A stretch of DNA of 64,000 nt from Aromatoleum toluvorans (GCF_012910905.1 NZ_WTVN01000003.1:124001-188000); one strand, 5' to 3'; numbered from the stretch's first letter, positions 54,558 to 63,638 are shown. Notes: generated by a model not told the origin, from the letters alone. Made by a program: numbers and translations.

Positions 54558-54752
54558 ATGCGCACCAACATCGTCATCGACGACAAGCTCATGAACGACA
54601 CGCTCCGCGTAACCGGCTTGAAGACCAAGCGTGAAGCGGTTGAACTCGCCCTCACGACGCTGCTTCGCCTTCGGCAGCAGGAAGAGATCCGCCGGTTTCG
54701 TGGCAAGCTCGACTGGCAAGGCGATCTCGACGCGATGAGGCCCGACAAATGA
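54558..54752 (+). CDS. vapB: VapB-type antitoxin
   Basis: 64 residues with a ribbon-helix-helix start (MRTNIVIDDKLMNDTLRVTG) and the VapB-typical KTKREAVELALTTLLRLRQQ. AAGGGAG lies before the ATG. Its stop overlaps the start of vapC (ATGA), which is frameshifted; the antitoxin itself is intact. Confidence 0.9.
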   Translation: MRTNIVIDDKLMNDTLRVTGLKTKREAVELALTTLLRLRQQEEIRRFRGKLDWQGDLDAMRPDK

Positions 54753-55149
54753 TCCTGGTCGATTCAGTGTCTGGATCGACTACTTCCGCGGAACGGTGAC
54801 CTCGCAGGCTGAAAAGCTGGACTCGCTGCTTGGAACAGAGCCCATTGTTACAGGCGATTTGATTCTGACTGAGGTACTGCAAGGCTTTGCAAGCGAGCGT
54901 GACTTCAACCAGGCCAGAACGCTTATGACCTCGCTGGTAATTGTTGAACTGGGTGGGCAAGAAATTGCCATTCAAGCGGCCAGAAATTTTCGTTCGTTGC
55001 GGTCGTTGGGTGTAACGGTACGGAAGACCATTGATACTGTGATTGCTACCCGCTGCATTGAAAGCGGGATGGCATTGCTGTACAGCGACAGGGATTTTGA
55101 TCCGTTTGTAGAGCACCTGGGCCTCCAGTCAGCGCTCACCGCGACCTGA
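54749..55149 (+). pseudogene. vapC: VapC PIN-domain toxin broken by a one-base deletion
   Basis: From the ATG at 54749 the frame reads MILVDS and then runs to an early stop (TGA at 54797-54799). From about 54766 the adjacent frame gives SVWIDYFRG and the rest of a PIN domain (PIVTGDLILTEVLQGF, ARNFRSLRSLGVTVRKTIDTVIATRC, LLYSDRDFDPF) to the stop at 55149. Adding one base near 54764-54766 would give MILVDSSVWIDYFRG, the normal VapC start. The deletion separates the first catalytic Asp (D5) from the remainder. A sequencing error is the alternative. Confidence 0.85.
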
Positions 55150-55318
55150 ACGCAGGAATTCAGCGGACTGTTAAAGAGTACCGCGTTCATGGGCCTCCGC
55201 GGGGGGTATCTTGTCTCACGCATTTCCCAGTTCCAGTCGGTGAGGCGGCTATGTTGTGCCGTAAGAAAAGGTCCACGAAAACCCGTTAGGTTGCTATCGT
55301 AATTTTTACTAGCCAAAA

Positions 55319-55337
55319 ATAGGCCGCGTCGGCCTAT
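55319..55337. repeat. Short inverted repeat with flanking A run
   Basis: ATAGGCC (55319-55325) and GGCCTAT (55331-55337) with a five-base loop, preceded by AAAAA. On the minus strand it reads as hairpin followed by TTTTT-like sequence, so it could stop antisense transcripts entering from the right. Confidence 0.45.
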
Positions 55338-55378
55338 CACGATATTGGCCGATTCCGTCTACACAACTTTTGGGCGAC

Positions 55379-55909
55379 ATGGACACACTTTCCGTAGCCA
55401 CCGGCGCCTGGTACGAAACCAAGGAGGTGATAGCCGCCTTTGTCGGCGCTACGCTTGCCTTTGCTCTCATTGTTCTCTACGACTGGCTTAAGTCACGGAG
55501 ACGTCGCCGCGCTCACTTCGCAGCATTGCGCGCAGAAATTGAACACTGTCGAACATTGGCGCAGACCTACCTCACCGACGGCATACCGGCGCCGTTATAT
55601 CGCCTCCCGACCATTGCGTATGCGCATTCTCTACCTGCGTTGTTAGCGGATGGCGGCCTCAACGAGGCGCACACACGGGACTTGCTTGCGTTCTTTAACC
55701 ACGTCGAGACCTTTAATCGGGGGCTCGACCAAAGCGAGGCCGCCAGACGCATTCTCGACAGCGCCGAGCGTGATGCCAAGCTTTCAGAGGAATTTTCACG
55801 CAATCACTTGAAAGCAGAGAAGCTTATTCCTCTCCGCTCGCAATCCAACAGCCTGTACGACGCTGCGGCATCTGTGGTCAACTCACGGCTACGCTGTTAT
55901 CGACTCTAG
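55379..55909 (+). CDS. Unknown single-pass membrane protein
   Basis: 176 residues. One membrane segment near residues 17-37 (EVIAAFVGATLAFALIVLYDW) followed by a basic stop-transfer KSRRRRRAH and a long cytoplasmic helical domain. I do not recognise a family. Base composition is clearly less GC-rich than its surroundings. Start at ATG 55379 (a TTG at 55370 is possible). First of three unknown genes in the AT-rich patch. Confidence 0.65.
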   Translation: MDTLSVATGAWYETKEVIAAFVGATLAFALIVLYDWLKSRRRRRAHFAALRAEIEHCRTLAQTYLTDGIPAPLYRLPTIAYAHSLPALLADGGLNEAHTRDLLAFFNHVETFNRGLDQSEAARRILDSAERDAKLSEEFSRNHLKAEKLIPLRSQSNSLYDAAASVVNSRLRCYRL

Positions 55910-55955
55910 CCAGTATCATGCACTTCCTCATTATCGAGCGGACGGAAAATCGGTC

Positions 55956-56432
55956 ATGGCTTGGTTACTCGGCATCGCTGTTCTGGTCCTACTTGTTGTT
56001 TCTTCAGGGTTCAGAAAATTCGCACTGGGCCTAGTCGCCCTTACTGTGGCCGGGGGCGGCCTTCTCTATATCCAAAGCGAACTCGAACAGAGTCGTTCCC
56101 TCTCCCGTATCGCAATCTCGGAACTCGCTTTTGAGAATGTGGCCCTGAAACCTGAGTACAGCGGATACAAGTTGTCGGGCCGCATTATGAACAATTCGAC
56201 GAACTACACCCTCAAGCAGGTCAAACTTGTGGTGACCATGCAAGACTGCACTGGCGCGACAGGTTCGCAGAATTGCATCACCATTGGAGAGAGCAGTGAG
56301 TATCTGTATCTAGGTATCCCCCCCGTCCAAGCCCGCGACTTTGAAGAGCCCGTTTACTTCGCCGGGAGGGGGCTCAACCCGAAAGGTCATTTGCAGTGGA
56401 GCTATTCTGTTTCAGAGATAAGGGGAGAGTAA
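55956..56432 (+). CDS. Unknown membrane-anchored protein
   Basis: 158 residues. Two closely spaced hydrophobic stretches at residues 1-36 (AWLLGIAVLVLLVVS and FALGLVALTVAGGGLLYI) and an extracytoplasmic beta-rich domain (AISELAFENVALKPEYSGYKLSGRIMNN) with LKQVKLVVTMQDC. This looks like the FxLYD-type domain that carries ...SG.V.N.s in envelope proteins, but that is only a resemblance. 46 bases after the previous gene. Confidence 0.6.
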   Translation: MAWLLGIAVLVLLVVSSGFRKFALGLVALTVAGGGLLYIQSELEQSRSLSRIAISELAFENVALKPEYSGYKLSGRIMNNSTNYTLKQVKLVVTMQDCTGATGSQNCITIGESSEYLYLGIPPVQARDFEEPVYFAGRGLNPKGHLQWSYSVSEIRGE

Positions 56433-56520
56433 TGTCGCCCAACCCAGCGGAATATCGACGAGTAACAACACACGGGGGCGGCGAACTTACGAACATAGAA
56501 TTCAGTTTGGGGATTGAAGA

Positions 56521-56730
56521 TTGGAATCGATTCTTGTTGGACTGATTTCAGTAATTGGTGGGATTGTTGGTGCTTTTGTTGGCATTCTTGTGCTTTCGTT
56601 TCTAGAGCCTTTCGCCGGACGGGTTCCTTTGCTTCCAAAGTCACCGCATATTCTATATGATTGTATCTTGAGCGGCTTCGCCATTCTCTTTGCTCTCACT
56701 GCTGCGTCGCTAGCGCGATCATGGCTGTGA
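56521..56730 (+). CDS. Possible small two-helix membrane protein
   Basis: 69 residues if the TTG at 56521 is used: VGLISVIGGIVGAFVGILVLSFL and ILYDCILSGFAILFALTAASLA are two hydrophobic helices separated by a Pro-rich loop. Weak ribosome site. Composition is hydrophobic, which also arises by chance, so low confidence. Around it (56433-56866) I see no other gene. Confidence 0.35.
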   Translation: MESILVGLISVIGGIVGAFVGILVLSFLEPFAGRVPLLPKSPHILYDCILSGFAILFALTAASLARSWL

Positions 56731-56866
56731 ACGCTTTGAAAAAAGCGAGCAGGAGAAATTGAGGAAGAAAACGGGGCAGGCTCAATTAATTCATGTCCCA
56801 TCGGCTTTCGCCACATTGGCGGTCGGTCACATAAAAGGTTTGGCATCTTAGAGTCGGAGGTTGATC

Positions 56867-57148
56867 GTGCATACATCAACAAGTCATGAGCCATGCTTTC
56901 TTTGTGGGAGCAATGCCGAGCGGAGCGAGAAGCTATGGGAGCAGGGGGCGCTCTATAGGTGCTCGAACAGCGCATGTGGCAATTACTTCCTCTCTGACAT
57001 GGCGAGATCCGAGATCGTGAGGGGGGCCATCGATCGGAAGCCCCTATCCGACGAGGCATGCAGAGCGAAGGCAATGGGCCAATATCTTTGCATTCGGTTT
57101 GATGCAGGCTCAGGCACCATCAATCCTGAGATCGCACAAAAATGTTAG
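56867..57148 (+). CDS. Small zinc-ribbon protein of unknown function, possibly a truncated N-terminus
   Basis: 93 residues starting at GTG 56867, with CGGAGG six bases upstream. Cys pairs CFLCG (near residue 10) and CSNSACGNYFLSD form a treble-clef or zinc-ribbon pattern. The remainder is short. Such modules often head larger proteins, and the end at 57148 may be a truncation. No family named. Confidence 0.5.
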   Translation: MHTSTSHEPCFLCGSNAERSEKLWEQGALYRCSNSACGNYFLSDMARSEIVRGAIDRKPLSDEACRAKAMGQYLCIRFDAGSGTINPEIAQKC

Positions 57149-57245
57149 TGGCCCAACCAGTGCTTGCAGCGGACCCGTCAAAATGCTGCGCATTTTCACG
57201 TCCACTGAAGGCTGTCGTTATCCGCTCACACAAAAGGAATTTTCA

Positions 57246-57698
57246 ATGAAAGAAAGAATTAACCTCGGAAAGACTCAACCGCAACTATATCAAGCAGTTA
57301 TCAACCTTGATAAGCTGGCTTCCCAAGCCATTGCATCTAGCGGGATAGCCGAAGGATTTTCACATCTCATACGGCTCCGCGCATCGCAGATTAACCAGTG
57401 CGCTTTTTGTGTCCGGCTACATACCCGTGATGCGTTGGCCAGTGGCGAATCCAGTGACCGTATCAGTGTTCTGCCCGCATGGCGAGAAACCGGATACTTT
57501 ACGGAGAAAGAACGTGCTGCACTGGCATTGGTGGAGGCCATTACGCTGGTCGCGGACGGGCAAGTGCCGGATTCCGTCTATGAGCAAGCCGCGGCGACAC
57601 TTTCCAGGGAAGAAATCGCGGCGATCGAATGGCTTTCCATCGTCATCAATACCTGGAACCGAATTGCCATCGCCAGTCGTTATCCGGTCGCTGCCTGA
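57246..57698 (+). CDS. Carboxymuconolactone decarboxylase/AhpD-like protein
   Basis: 150 residues. The AhpD-type redox motif is C52-A-F-C55-x3-H59 (QINQCAFCVRLHTRDA), followed by DRISVLPAWRET, TEKERAALALVEAIT and EEIAAIEWLSIVINTWNRIAI. Likely peroxide or electrophile defence using the CxxC pair. AAAGGAA is upstream. Last plus-strand gene of the AT-rich patch. Confidence 0.9.
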   Translation: MKERINLGKTQPQLYQAVINLDKLASQAIASSGIAEGFSHLIRLRASQINQCAFCVRLHTRDALASGESSDRISVLPAWRETGYFTEKERAALALVEAITLVADGQVPDSVYEQAAATLSREEIAAIEWLSIVINTWNRIAIASRYPVAA

Positions 57699-57759
57699 CT
57701 GAGGGCTAATCTATCGGCCCTCCCCCTTCGCGGATTTGCCAGTTTGGGAATCACCCCGG

Positions 57760-59016
57760 TCAAAAACAGCAGCGGCAGGCCAATTTGTCCAGGATGCGGT
57801 GATCGTCGCCGAGCTTGCAGAGTGATTCGAAATGGCGATCGAGGTCCTCGAACAGGATGTACCCGAGGGAAAACTCGTCCGGCCGCCGGAACATGGGGCG
57901 CTTCAACTGCTCGATGATTTCCCTTTCCCGCATGGCCGGTGCCACGAGGTAGAGATGCTCTTCCTTGCCGGGGATGGAGAGCGCCATGTCGGTCAGCCGC
58001 AGTATGCCGGAATAGATGGAGGTGCTTTTCTCGACCTCGAAGGCGGCGGCGATTTGCGCTTTCCCCTTGTACAGCCAAAGGACATCGATCAGCTCTGCCG
58101 TCGCATGCACCTCCGGGGGGAGTCCCAGGTCCGGGAGCCCTTCCAGACTGTGGTATCCGAGCATGCGGCCCTGGTATTGAGCGCTACGATCGTTGCGTGC
58201 GACGAGGATGTCATACCCGAGTGCGCGCCCGAGTTCGGATAGCTGGTACTGCACCTTGGTGTGGAGGCGTTCTTCCGCGAGATCCTGCTCGACCTGTGTG
58301 TGGCGTTTGCGGCGAAGCTGTTCGAGCTTTTCCTGCGCGGCAATCAGGGTTCCCTGCCCGCTGGCGTCGGGTGCGAGCCGCCCTACCCCGATCTCGAACA
58401 ACATTCCGCTGAATGCGCCGAGATCCCTGGAGAGTGTGCCCAGCGTCGAATTGGCCTGAATGATCGTCTCGCGCATTTCCAGATAGCTCTCCCAGGAGCC
58501 CAGTTTTTTTTTGGCCTGGAAAAGTGCGTTGAAGCCGTTGAGCATTGCCGTGTTGAAGGGCGGAAACAGCTCGGGATGGAGAAAGTAGAGGATGTTGGCG
58601 ACCGCCGGCCCGAGTCCCTTGATACCGCGGCCGGCGAGCTTCAGGACCTCCTTCTCCAGGGCCCCTACGTCGGTGGTCTTGAGGCAGGCATGCAGGAATT
58701 CGCCGAAAGCCTGCTTGTTGGCGTCGTTCTCGTAGATGTCCGGGATGCGAAGCTTGGGTTTCCAGTAGAAGGGATGCGCGGCGCCTTCGAACACCTGCTT
58801 CTGCTCGGCGATGCAGCTCAGCACGAACTCCAGCGATGAGCCTTTGAAGTCGTTCGGAAAACGGTGCTGCCGGATGTCCTCGACGACCGCGCCGACGCCG
58901 CGGCGGATGCTGCGGAACGCCTTGAGGCGATCCTCGCTGCTGACAAACCACGTGTTGTAAACCGATTCGCGGTCGCTCTTGTAGGCCTGGGCGATGGGCT
59001 GGAGTGTCTGTTTCAT
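57760..59016 (-). CDS. HhH-containing protein with possible PD-(D/E)XK-type nuclease domain
   Basis: 418 residues. Near residues 127-162 a helix-hairpin-helix segment ([35 protein letters not shown]) resembles HhH-GPD DNA-binding folds. A coiled region follows (225-265), then a C-terminal part with D311, E327 and E329 in LIDVLW and [14 protein letters not shown]. The D...ExE spacing is like restriction-endonuclease folds such as BamHI. No methyltransferase is adjacent. K169-K171 are coded by nine A in a row. Function (defence, repair, or restriction remnant) is inferred only. Confidence 0.6.
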   Translation of the reverse strand: MKQTLQPIAQAYKSDRESVYNTWFVSSEDRLKAFRSIRRGVGAVVEDIRQHRFPNDFKGSSLEFVLSCIAEQKQVFEGAAHPFYWKPKLRIPDIYENDANKQAFGEFLHACLKTTDVGALEKEVLKLAGRGIKGLGPAVANILYFLHPELFPPFNTAMLNGFNALFQAKKKLGSWESYLEMRETIIQANSTLGTLSRDLGAFSGMLFEIGVGRLAPDASGQGTLIAAQEKLEQLRRKRHTQVEQDLAEERLHTKVQYQLSELGRALGYDILVARNDRSAQYQGRMLGYHSLEGLPDLGLPPEVHATAELIDVLWLYKGKAQIAAAFEVEKSTSIYSGILRLTDMALSIPGKEEHLYLVAPAMREREIIEQLKRPMFRRPDEFSLGYILFEDLDRHFESLCKLGDDHRILDKLACRCCF

Positions 59017-59092
59017 GACAGGGAATTATGGGAGAGCCCTGCCGCTTTTTCCAGTCACGGCACGCGGGCGCCGTGCGTTCCCGGTGATGCCG

Positions 59093-59947
59093 CTACTTGA
59101 TCGCCCCCACGGTGAAGCCCGCGACGAAGCGGTCGACGAACAGGTTGAAGACGATGGCGATCGGGACGCTGACGATGAGGCAGGCGCCCATCATCGAGCC
59201 CCAGAAGTAGACGTCGCCGCGCACGAGGAAGGTCGGTACGCCGACGCTGACGGTGTATTGCGACGAGCTGGTGATGAAGGTCAGCGCGTAGACGAATTCC
59301 TGCAGCACCAGGGTGAAGGCGAAGATTACCGCGGTCAGGATCCCGGCCGAGCAGTTCGGCACCACGACCTTGAGGAAGGCGCCGAAGCGGGAGTAGCCGT
59401 CCATCATCGCGGCTTCCTCGATGTCGCGCGGGATGGCCTTGAAGAAGCCCATCAGCAGCCAGGTGCAGAACGGCACGGTGAAGCTCGGATAGACCAGCAC
59501 CAGCGACCACAGCGAGTCCTGCAGCCCGAGCGACGCGATGATGCGCGAGAAGGGAATGAACAGGATGGTCGGCGGGATGAGGTAGGTGAGGAAGATGCCG
59601 ATCGCCATCTGTTGGCCCCAGCGCCCGGCGAGGCGTGCCAGTGCGTAGCCGGCCGGGACGGCGAGCAGCAGCGTGATCGCGACGACCGAGACGCCGACCA
59701 GCGTGGTGTTCCCGAGCCAGCGGACGAATTGCGTATCGACGACCAGCACGCGCAGGTGTTCGAGCGTGGGCGGATGGTTGAAGAGGAAGGGGTTGTTCGC
59801 GGTGGCGAGGAGGTCGTTGGTCTCCTTGAAGGTCGTGATCAGCATCCAGTAGAACGGGAAGGCCGAGAAGGCGACGAAGGCGGCGAGCAGGCCGAAATGC
59901 CCGCCGCGCGCGGCCCAGCGTTTGATGGTGATGGCGGATGTGCTCAT
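59093..59947 (-). CDS. ABC sugar-type importer permease (MalG-like)
   Basis: 284 residues with six membrane helices and the EAA loop IEEAAMMDGYSRFGAFLKVVVP. Belongs to the carbohydrate uptake transporter-1 class. It starts one base after the preceding permease stop, so the two are co-translated. Last gene of the operon. Confidence 0.93.
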   Translation of the reverse strand: MSTSAITIKRWAARGGHFGLLAAFVAFSAFPFYWMLITTFKETNDLLATANNPFLFNHPPTLEHLRVLVVDTQFVRWLGNTTLVGVSVVAITLLLAVPAGYALARLAGRWGQQMAIGIFLTYLIPPTILFIPFSRIIASLGLQDSLWSLVLVYPSFTVPFCTWLLMGFFKAIPRDIEEAAMMDGYSRFGAFLKVVVPNCSAGILTAVIFAFTLVLQEFVYALTFITSSSQYTVSVGVPTFLVRGDVYFWGSMMGACLIVSVPIAIVFNLFVDRFVAGFTVGAIK

Positions 59948-59948
59948 C

Positions 59949-60863
59949 TCAGGTGACCTCCGCGCGCCGCGCCAGCGTCAGGAACAGGATGGCGACGGCG
60001 ACCAGCACCGGGAACAGGAACAGCGCGATCGCGGCGCCGCCCGCGAGGTCGCCGCCCTGGATGCCGGTGAAGAACGCGAGGCTGGCGATCACCTGCGTGG
60101 TGTCGTAGGGGCCGCCGCGGGTCAGCACGTAGATGACGATCATGTCGGTGAAGGTGAACACGATGCCGAAGAGCAGCGCGACGAGCATGATCGGCATGAC
60201 CAGCGGGATGTTGATGAGGAACAGGTGGCGCCAGAAGCCTGCGCCGTCCATCGCCGCCGCATCGTGGATGTCCTGCGGGATGGAGCACAGGCCCCCGAGG
60301 ATGATGACCGTCGCGAGCGGCAGCAGGCGCCAGACGTTCACCATGATCACCGAGGCCATCGCGAGGTCCGGCTGGCCCAGCCAGATCGGCCATGCGTTCG
60401 GGGCCAGCAGGCCCAGGCCCCGCGCCATCCAGTTGATGATGCTGTAGACCGGGTCGAAGATCCACAGCCAGCCGATGCTGCCGAGCGAGATCGGCGCGAC
60501 CCACGGCAGCAGGATCAGGAAGCGCACCAGCCACTTGCCGCGGAAGTCGCGGTACAGCGCCATCGCGAGGATCTTGCCGAGCACGACGACGAAGGCCTGC
60601 GAGACCAGCGTGAACACCACGGCGTTGCGCAGCGATTGCCAGAAGGTCGCGTTCTCCAGTGCGAGGCGGAAGTTGTCGAGGCCGACGAAGTGCAAGGTGC
60701 GCGTGCCCACCGTGGCATCGCTGACGCTGTAGTAGAGGCCGATCGCGAACGGGAAGCCGACCAGCAGGACGATGTAGAGGATCGCCGGCGCGAGCAGCAG
60801 CCGCCCGAGCCAGCGCTCGTCGTCGAGGAGCGTCGGGCCGTGCCGGGCGGCGGGCGCGCGCAT
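59949..60863 (-). CDS. ABC sugar-type importer permease (MalF/UgpA-like)
   Basis: 304 residues, six membrane helices, EAA loop IHDAAAMDGAGFWRHLFLINIP. Partner of the MalG-like permease. It starts two bases after the stop of the ATPase gene. Confidence 0.93.
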   Translation of the reverse strand: MRAPAARHGPTLLDDERWLGRLLLAPAILYIVLLVGFPFAIGLYYSVSDATVGTRTLHFVGLDNFRLALENATFWQSLRNAVVFTLVSQAFVVVLGKILAMALYRDFRGKWLVRFLILLPWVAPISLGSIGWLWIFDPVYSIINWMARGLGLLAPNAWPIWLGQPDLAMASVIMVNVWRLLPLATVIILGGLCSIPQDIHDAAAMDGAGFWRHLFLINIPLVMPIMLVALLFGIVFTFTDMIVIYVLTRGGPYDTTQVIASLAFFTGIQGGDLAGGAAIALFLFPVLVAVAILFLTLARRAEVT

Positions 60864-60864
60864 C

Positions 60865-61884
60865 TCAATTCACCCGCCGGCCGCTGGCGCGGTCGAAATG
60901 GCGCAGGTCGCGCTCGCGGACGGCGAACTCGTGGCGTTCGCCCGTGGACACCGGCAGTTCCGGGCCGGCCGGCAGGCGTGCGATGACGCGGCTCGGGGGC
61001 AGCGGCGGCGCCAGGGTGCCGTACACCAGGCGGTCGGCGCCCAGGTATTCGACCCGTCCGACGTCGAGGGTGAAGCGGCGCACGGGCTCGTCCGCCGGCA
61101 GCGCCTCGATCGGCATGAACTGCTCGGGGCGGAATCCGGTGATGATGTCGTCCGTTTCGACGAGGTTCATCGGCGGCGAGCCGATGAAGGTGGCGACGAA
61201 GGTGTCGGCCGGATCGGCGTAGATTTCGCGTGGCGTGCCGAGATGGTGGATGCGGCCGTGATCGAGCACGGCGATGCGGTCGCCCAGACCCATCGCCTCG
61301 ATCTGGTCGTGCGTGACGTAGATCGTGGTGGTGCCGAGGCGCCTCTGGAACTGCTGCAGCTCGTCGCGCGCGGCGCTGCGCAGCTGGGCGTCGAGGTTGG
61401 AGAGCGGCTCGTCGAGGAGGAAGACCACCGGCTCGCGCACGACGGCCCGGGCAAGGGCCACGCGCTGGCGTTCGCCGCCGGAGAGCTGGCGCGGCTTGCG
61501 CTTGAGGAGCCGTTCGATGGAAAACATCGCCGCCGCCCGCTGCACGCGCTCGGCGGCTTCCGCGCCGCGCATGCCGTGCGCCTTGAGCGGAAAGGCGATG
61601 TTGTCCGCGACCGTGAGGTGCGGGTACAGCGCATAGCTCTGGAACACCATCGCCATGTTGCGCTCGCGCGGCGGCAGCGGCGTCACGACGCGCCCGTCGA
61701 TCAGCACGTCGCCCGACGACGGCGTCTCCAGCCCGGCGATCATCCGCAGCAGCGTCGTCTTGCCGCAGCCGGACGGGCCCAGCAGGACCAGGAACTCGCC
61801 CTCGCGCACCGGCAGGTCGATGCCGTCCACCGCGGCCACGCCGTCGAAGCGCTTGCGCAGCGCCCGGGTTTCTACCGTCGCCAT
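60865..61884 (-). CDS. ABC importer ATPase (MalK/UgpC-like)
   Basis: 339 residues: GPSGCGKTT, LSGGERQRVALARA, FLLDEPLSNLDAQLR, switch His in THDQIEAM, and a C-terminal TOBE domain (about 240-330). The start MATVETRAL at 61884 is chosen on family length; the frame runs on upstream into the binding-protein gene. Powers import of a carbohydrate, polyol or glycerol phosphate-like solute. Confidence 0.94.
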   Translation of the reverse strand: MATVETRALRKRFDGVAAVDGIDLPVREGEFLVLLGPSGCGKTTLLRMIAGLETPSSGDVLIDGRVVTPLPPRERNMAMVFQSYALYPHLTVADNIAFPLKAHGMRGAEAAERVQRAAAMFSIERLLKRKPRQLSGGERQRVALARAVVREPVVFLLDEPLSNLDAQLRSAARDELQQFQRRLGTTTIYVTHDQIEAMGLGDRIAVLDHGRIHHLGTPREIYADPADTFVATFIGSPPMNLVETDDIITGFRPEQFMPIEALPADEPVRRFTLDVGRVEYLGADRLVYGTLAPPLPPSRVIARLPAGPELPVSTGERHEFAVRERDLRHFDRASGRRVN

Positions 61885-61897
61885 GGCGGCGGTCCGC

Positions 61898-63307
61898 CTA
61901 GACCAGACCCTTCGCGCGCCACTTCTGGACGATGCGCTTGCACTGCGCTTCCGCCTCCTTGATGGCGTTCTCCGGCGTGTCGGCGCCGCTCGCGGCCTTC
62001 GCGAACATCGTGTTGATGACCCAGGTGTTGAAGATCTCGTCGATCGCGGCGTTGGCGTAGCCGGGGTAGCCGACGTTGGTCGCCCAGTCGAGCACATCGC
62101 CGAGGACCTTGTACTTGTCGGCCGGCCTGGCCTTGCTGTCCTTGGCGATCTGTTGTTGCAGGTCCGGCACCGTCGCGGCGAAGCACGGGAAGTTGTAGAA
62201 CTCGCTCGCCATGAAGCCGGTGTGGAAGTTGTCGATGTAGTCGATCAGGAACTTCTTCGCGCCTTCGATGTTCGCGGCGAATTTCCAGATGACGTAGCAG
62301 TCCATCACGTGTTCGAGGCCGATCCGCCGCACCGGACCGGCCGCCGCCTTGGCGAGCCAGATGTTGTCGGTGCCCGGGATGTTCTTGTTCTCGCCTTCGC
62401 GCGTGATCGAGATCGCGTTGAGCGCCAGGGAGACCTGCCCGGCGAGCATCGCGCGGTTGTTCGACGACGCGTCCCACGCCATCACCTGCGGCGTCATCGC
62501 CTCCTGGTACAGCGCCCGCGCGAACTTCACCGCTTCGAGCGTGTTCTTCGAGTTGAGCACGATGTTGCCCTGCTCGTCCTGCTCCGATCCGCCGAAGGAG
62601 AACAGCAGCGCGCGCACCGCCATCGCGGTGTCGAGCTCGGCGGACAGGCCGACGCCTACCGGGATGTTGTGCTTCTCCTTGATCTTGCGCCCGCCGACAC
62701 GGATGTCGTCCCAAGTGCTCGGCGTCATGCCGACGTCGTCCCACAGGTCCTTGCGGTAATTCACCGGGTCCGGCACGTAGCTGTCGGAGAAGGCGAAGTA
62801 CTTCTTCGTCTTCGGGTTGAAGGTGCTGCGCACCGCGAGGTCGACCGGCTTGCCGTGCTTGCGGATGCACTCGTCGTAGATCTCGCGGTGGTCGATGACC
62901 TGCTCCTCGTAGGCCGGCGGCGGCGAAAGGAACATGAAGAGGTCGTGCCCCTGCTGCGCCGAGACTTCCGCCGCGGCACGGGTGGCCAGCGCGGGAATGC
63001 CGACGTGGTCGACGATCACCTCGGTGTCGTTCTTCGCGCCCCACTCCTTCACGTAGGTGCCGTCGAACCACTTGTCGTAGCCGGGCACGAAGTGGTTCCA
63101 CTGCAGGATCTTGAGCGTTTTCGCGGCCGCGGATGCGCGCCGCGGCATGATGAAGGGCGACAGCGCCGCTGCCGCACCGATCGCGCCGGCCGCTTCGATG
63201 AAACGGCGACGGCTGACGCCGTCGGATGAATCCTGAATGGGAGTCCGACGTTCCCTGGCGGGCATTTTCGTGGCCACGGCTGTCTCCTCGAACGCTTTAT
63301 TCGACAT
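61898..63307 (-). CDS. Tat-exported solute-binding protein of the ABC importer
   Basis: 469 residues. The N-terminus has a twin-arginine signal SRRRFIEAAGAIGAAAALS (R33-R34) and an Ala-x-Ala cleavage region. The mature part is an MBP-like extracellular solute-binding protein (ILQWNHFVPGYDKWFDG, YRKDLWDDVGMTPSTWDDI). Tat export suggests folding or cofactor needs before export. The solute is unknown. Upstream a 188-base gap separates it from the small membrane gene. Confidence 0.92.
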   Translation of the reverse strand: MSNKAFEETAVATKMPARERRTPIQDSSDGVSRRRFIEAAGAIGAAAALSPFIMPRRASAAAKTLKILQWNHFVPGYDKWFDGTYVKEWGAKNDTEVIVDHVGIPALATRAAAEVSAQQGHDLFMFLSPPPAYEEQVIDHREIYDECIRKHGKPVDLAVRSTFNPKTKKYFAFSDSYVPDPVNYRKDLWDDVGMTPSTWDDIRVGGRKIKEKHNIPVGVGLSAELDTAMAVRALLFSFGGSEQDEQGNIVLNSKNTLEAVKFARALYQEAMTPQVMAWDASSNNRAMLAGQVSLALNAISITREGENKNIPGTDNIWLAKAAAGPVRRIGLEHVMDCYVIWKFAANIEGAKKFLIDYIDNFHTGFMASEFYNFPCFAATVPDLQQQIAKDSKARPADKYKVLGDVLDWATNVGYPGYANAAIDEIFNTWVINTMFAKAASGADTPENAIKEAEAQCKRIVQKWRAKGLV

Positions 63308-63495
63308 CCGACAAGACGCGCCACCGAATCCGCATCACCCGGAATGGGCGACCGCGCCGCAGTCGGCATTTTGTAACGGTTCGAGTACCGCGACGCCGGG
63401 AAGTTTCCGCGATGGTTTTGCAGGAATGGAAATCGCGTTCGTGTTGCGGGCGCGCCCCCGCAGGGGCGGCGCCTCGCAGATCCGGCAGGAGCCGC

Positions 63496-63606
63496 CTAGA
63501 TCTTGTTCACGAAGGTGCGCGCATGGTAGAGCGGGATCAGGCTCAGCGCGAAAATGACGATCAATGCGAGCGTGTCCGCTCCCGGATATCCCCAGAATTG
63601 CGACAT
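63496..63606 (-). CDS. 36-residue single-helix membrane peptide
   Basis: MSQFWGYPGADTLALIVI... a short N-terminus, one membrane helix (TLALIVIFALSLIPLY) and a basic tail (HARTFVNKI). GAGGAG lies upstream of the ATG at 63606, and it sits between two genes of the transporter operon's upstream part. It could be a small subunit or regulator of the transporter or of an adjacent dehydrogenase. Confidence 0.6.
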   Translation of the reverse strand: MSQFWGYPGADTLALIVIFALSLIPLYHARTFVNKI

Positions 63607-63638
63607 GGTGCGTCTCCTCATCGTGCGGTGGAAAAAGC

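Noticed and set aside
55319-55337. Rho-independent terminator of the vapBC region
   Set aside because: The T-rich side faces the wrong direction for the plus-strand genes, so it is listed only as a repeat.
54550-57710. Prophage or integrative element
   Set aside because: No integrase, transposase, att repeats or phage structural genes were found; it is described only as an accessory patch.
63308-63495. Hidden gene in the gap upstream of the solute-binding protein
   Set aside because: No frame with a ribosome site and plausible composition; probably leader and promoter sequence.
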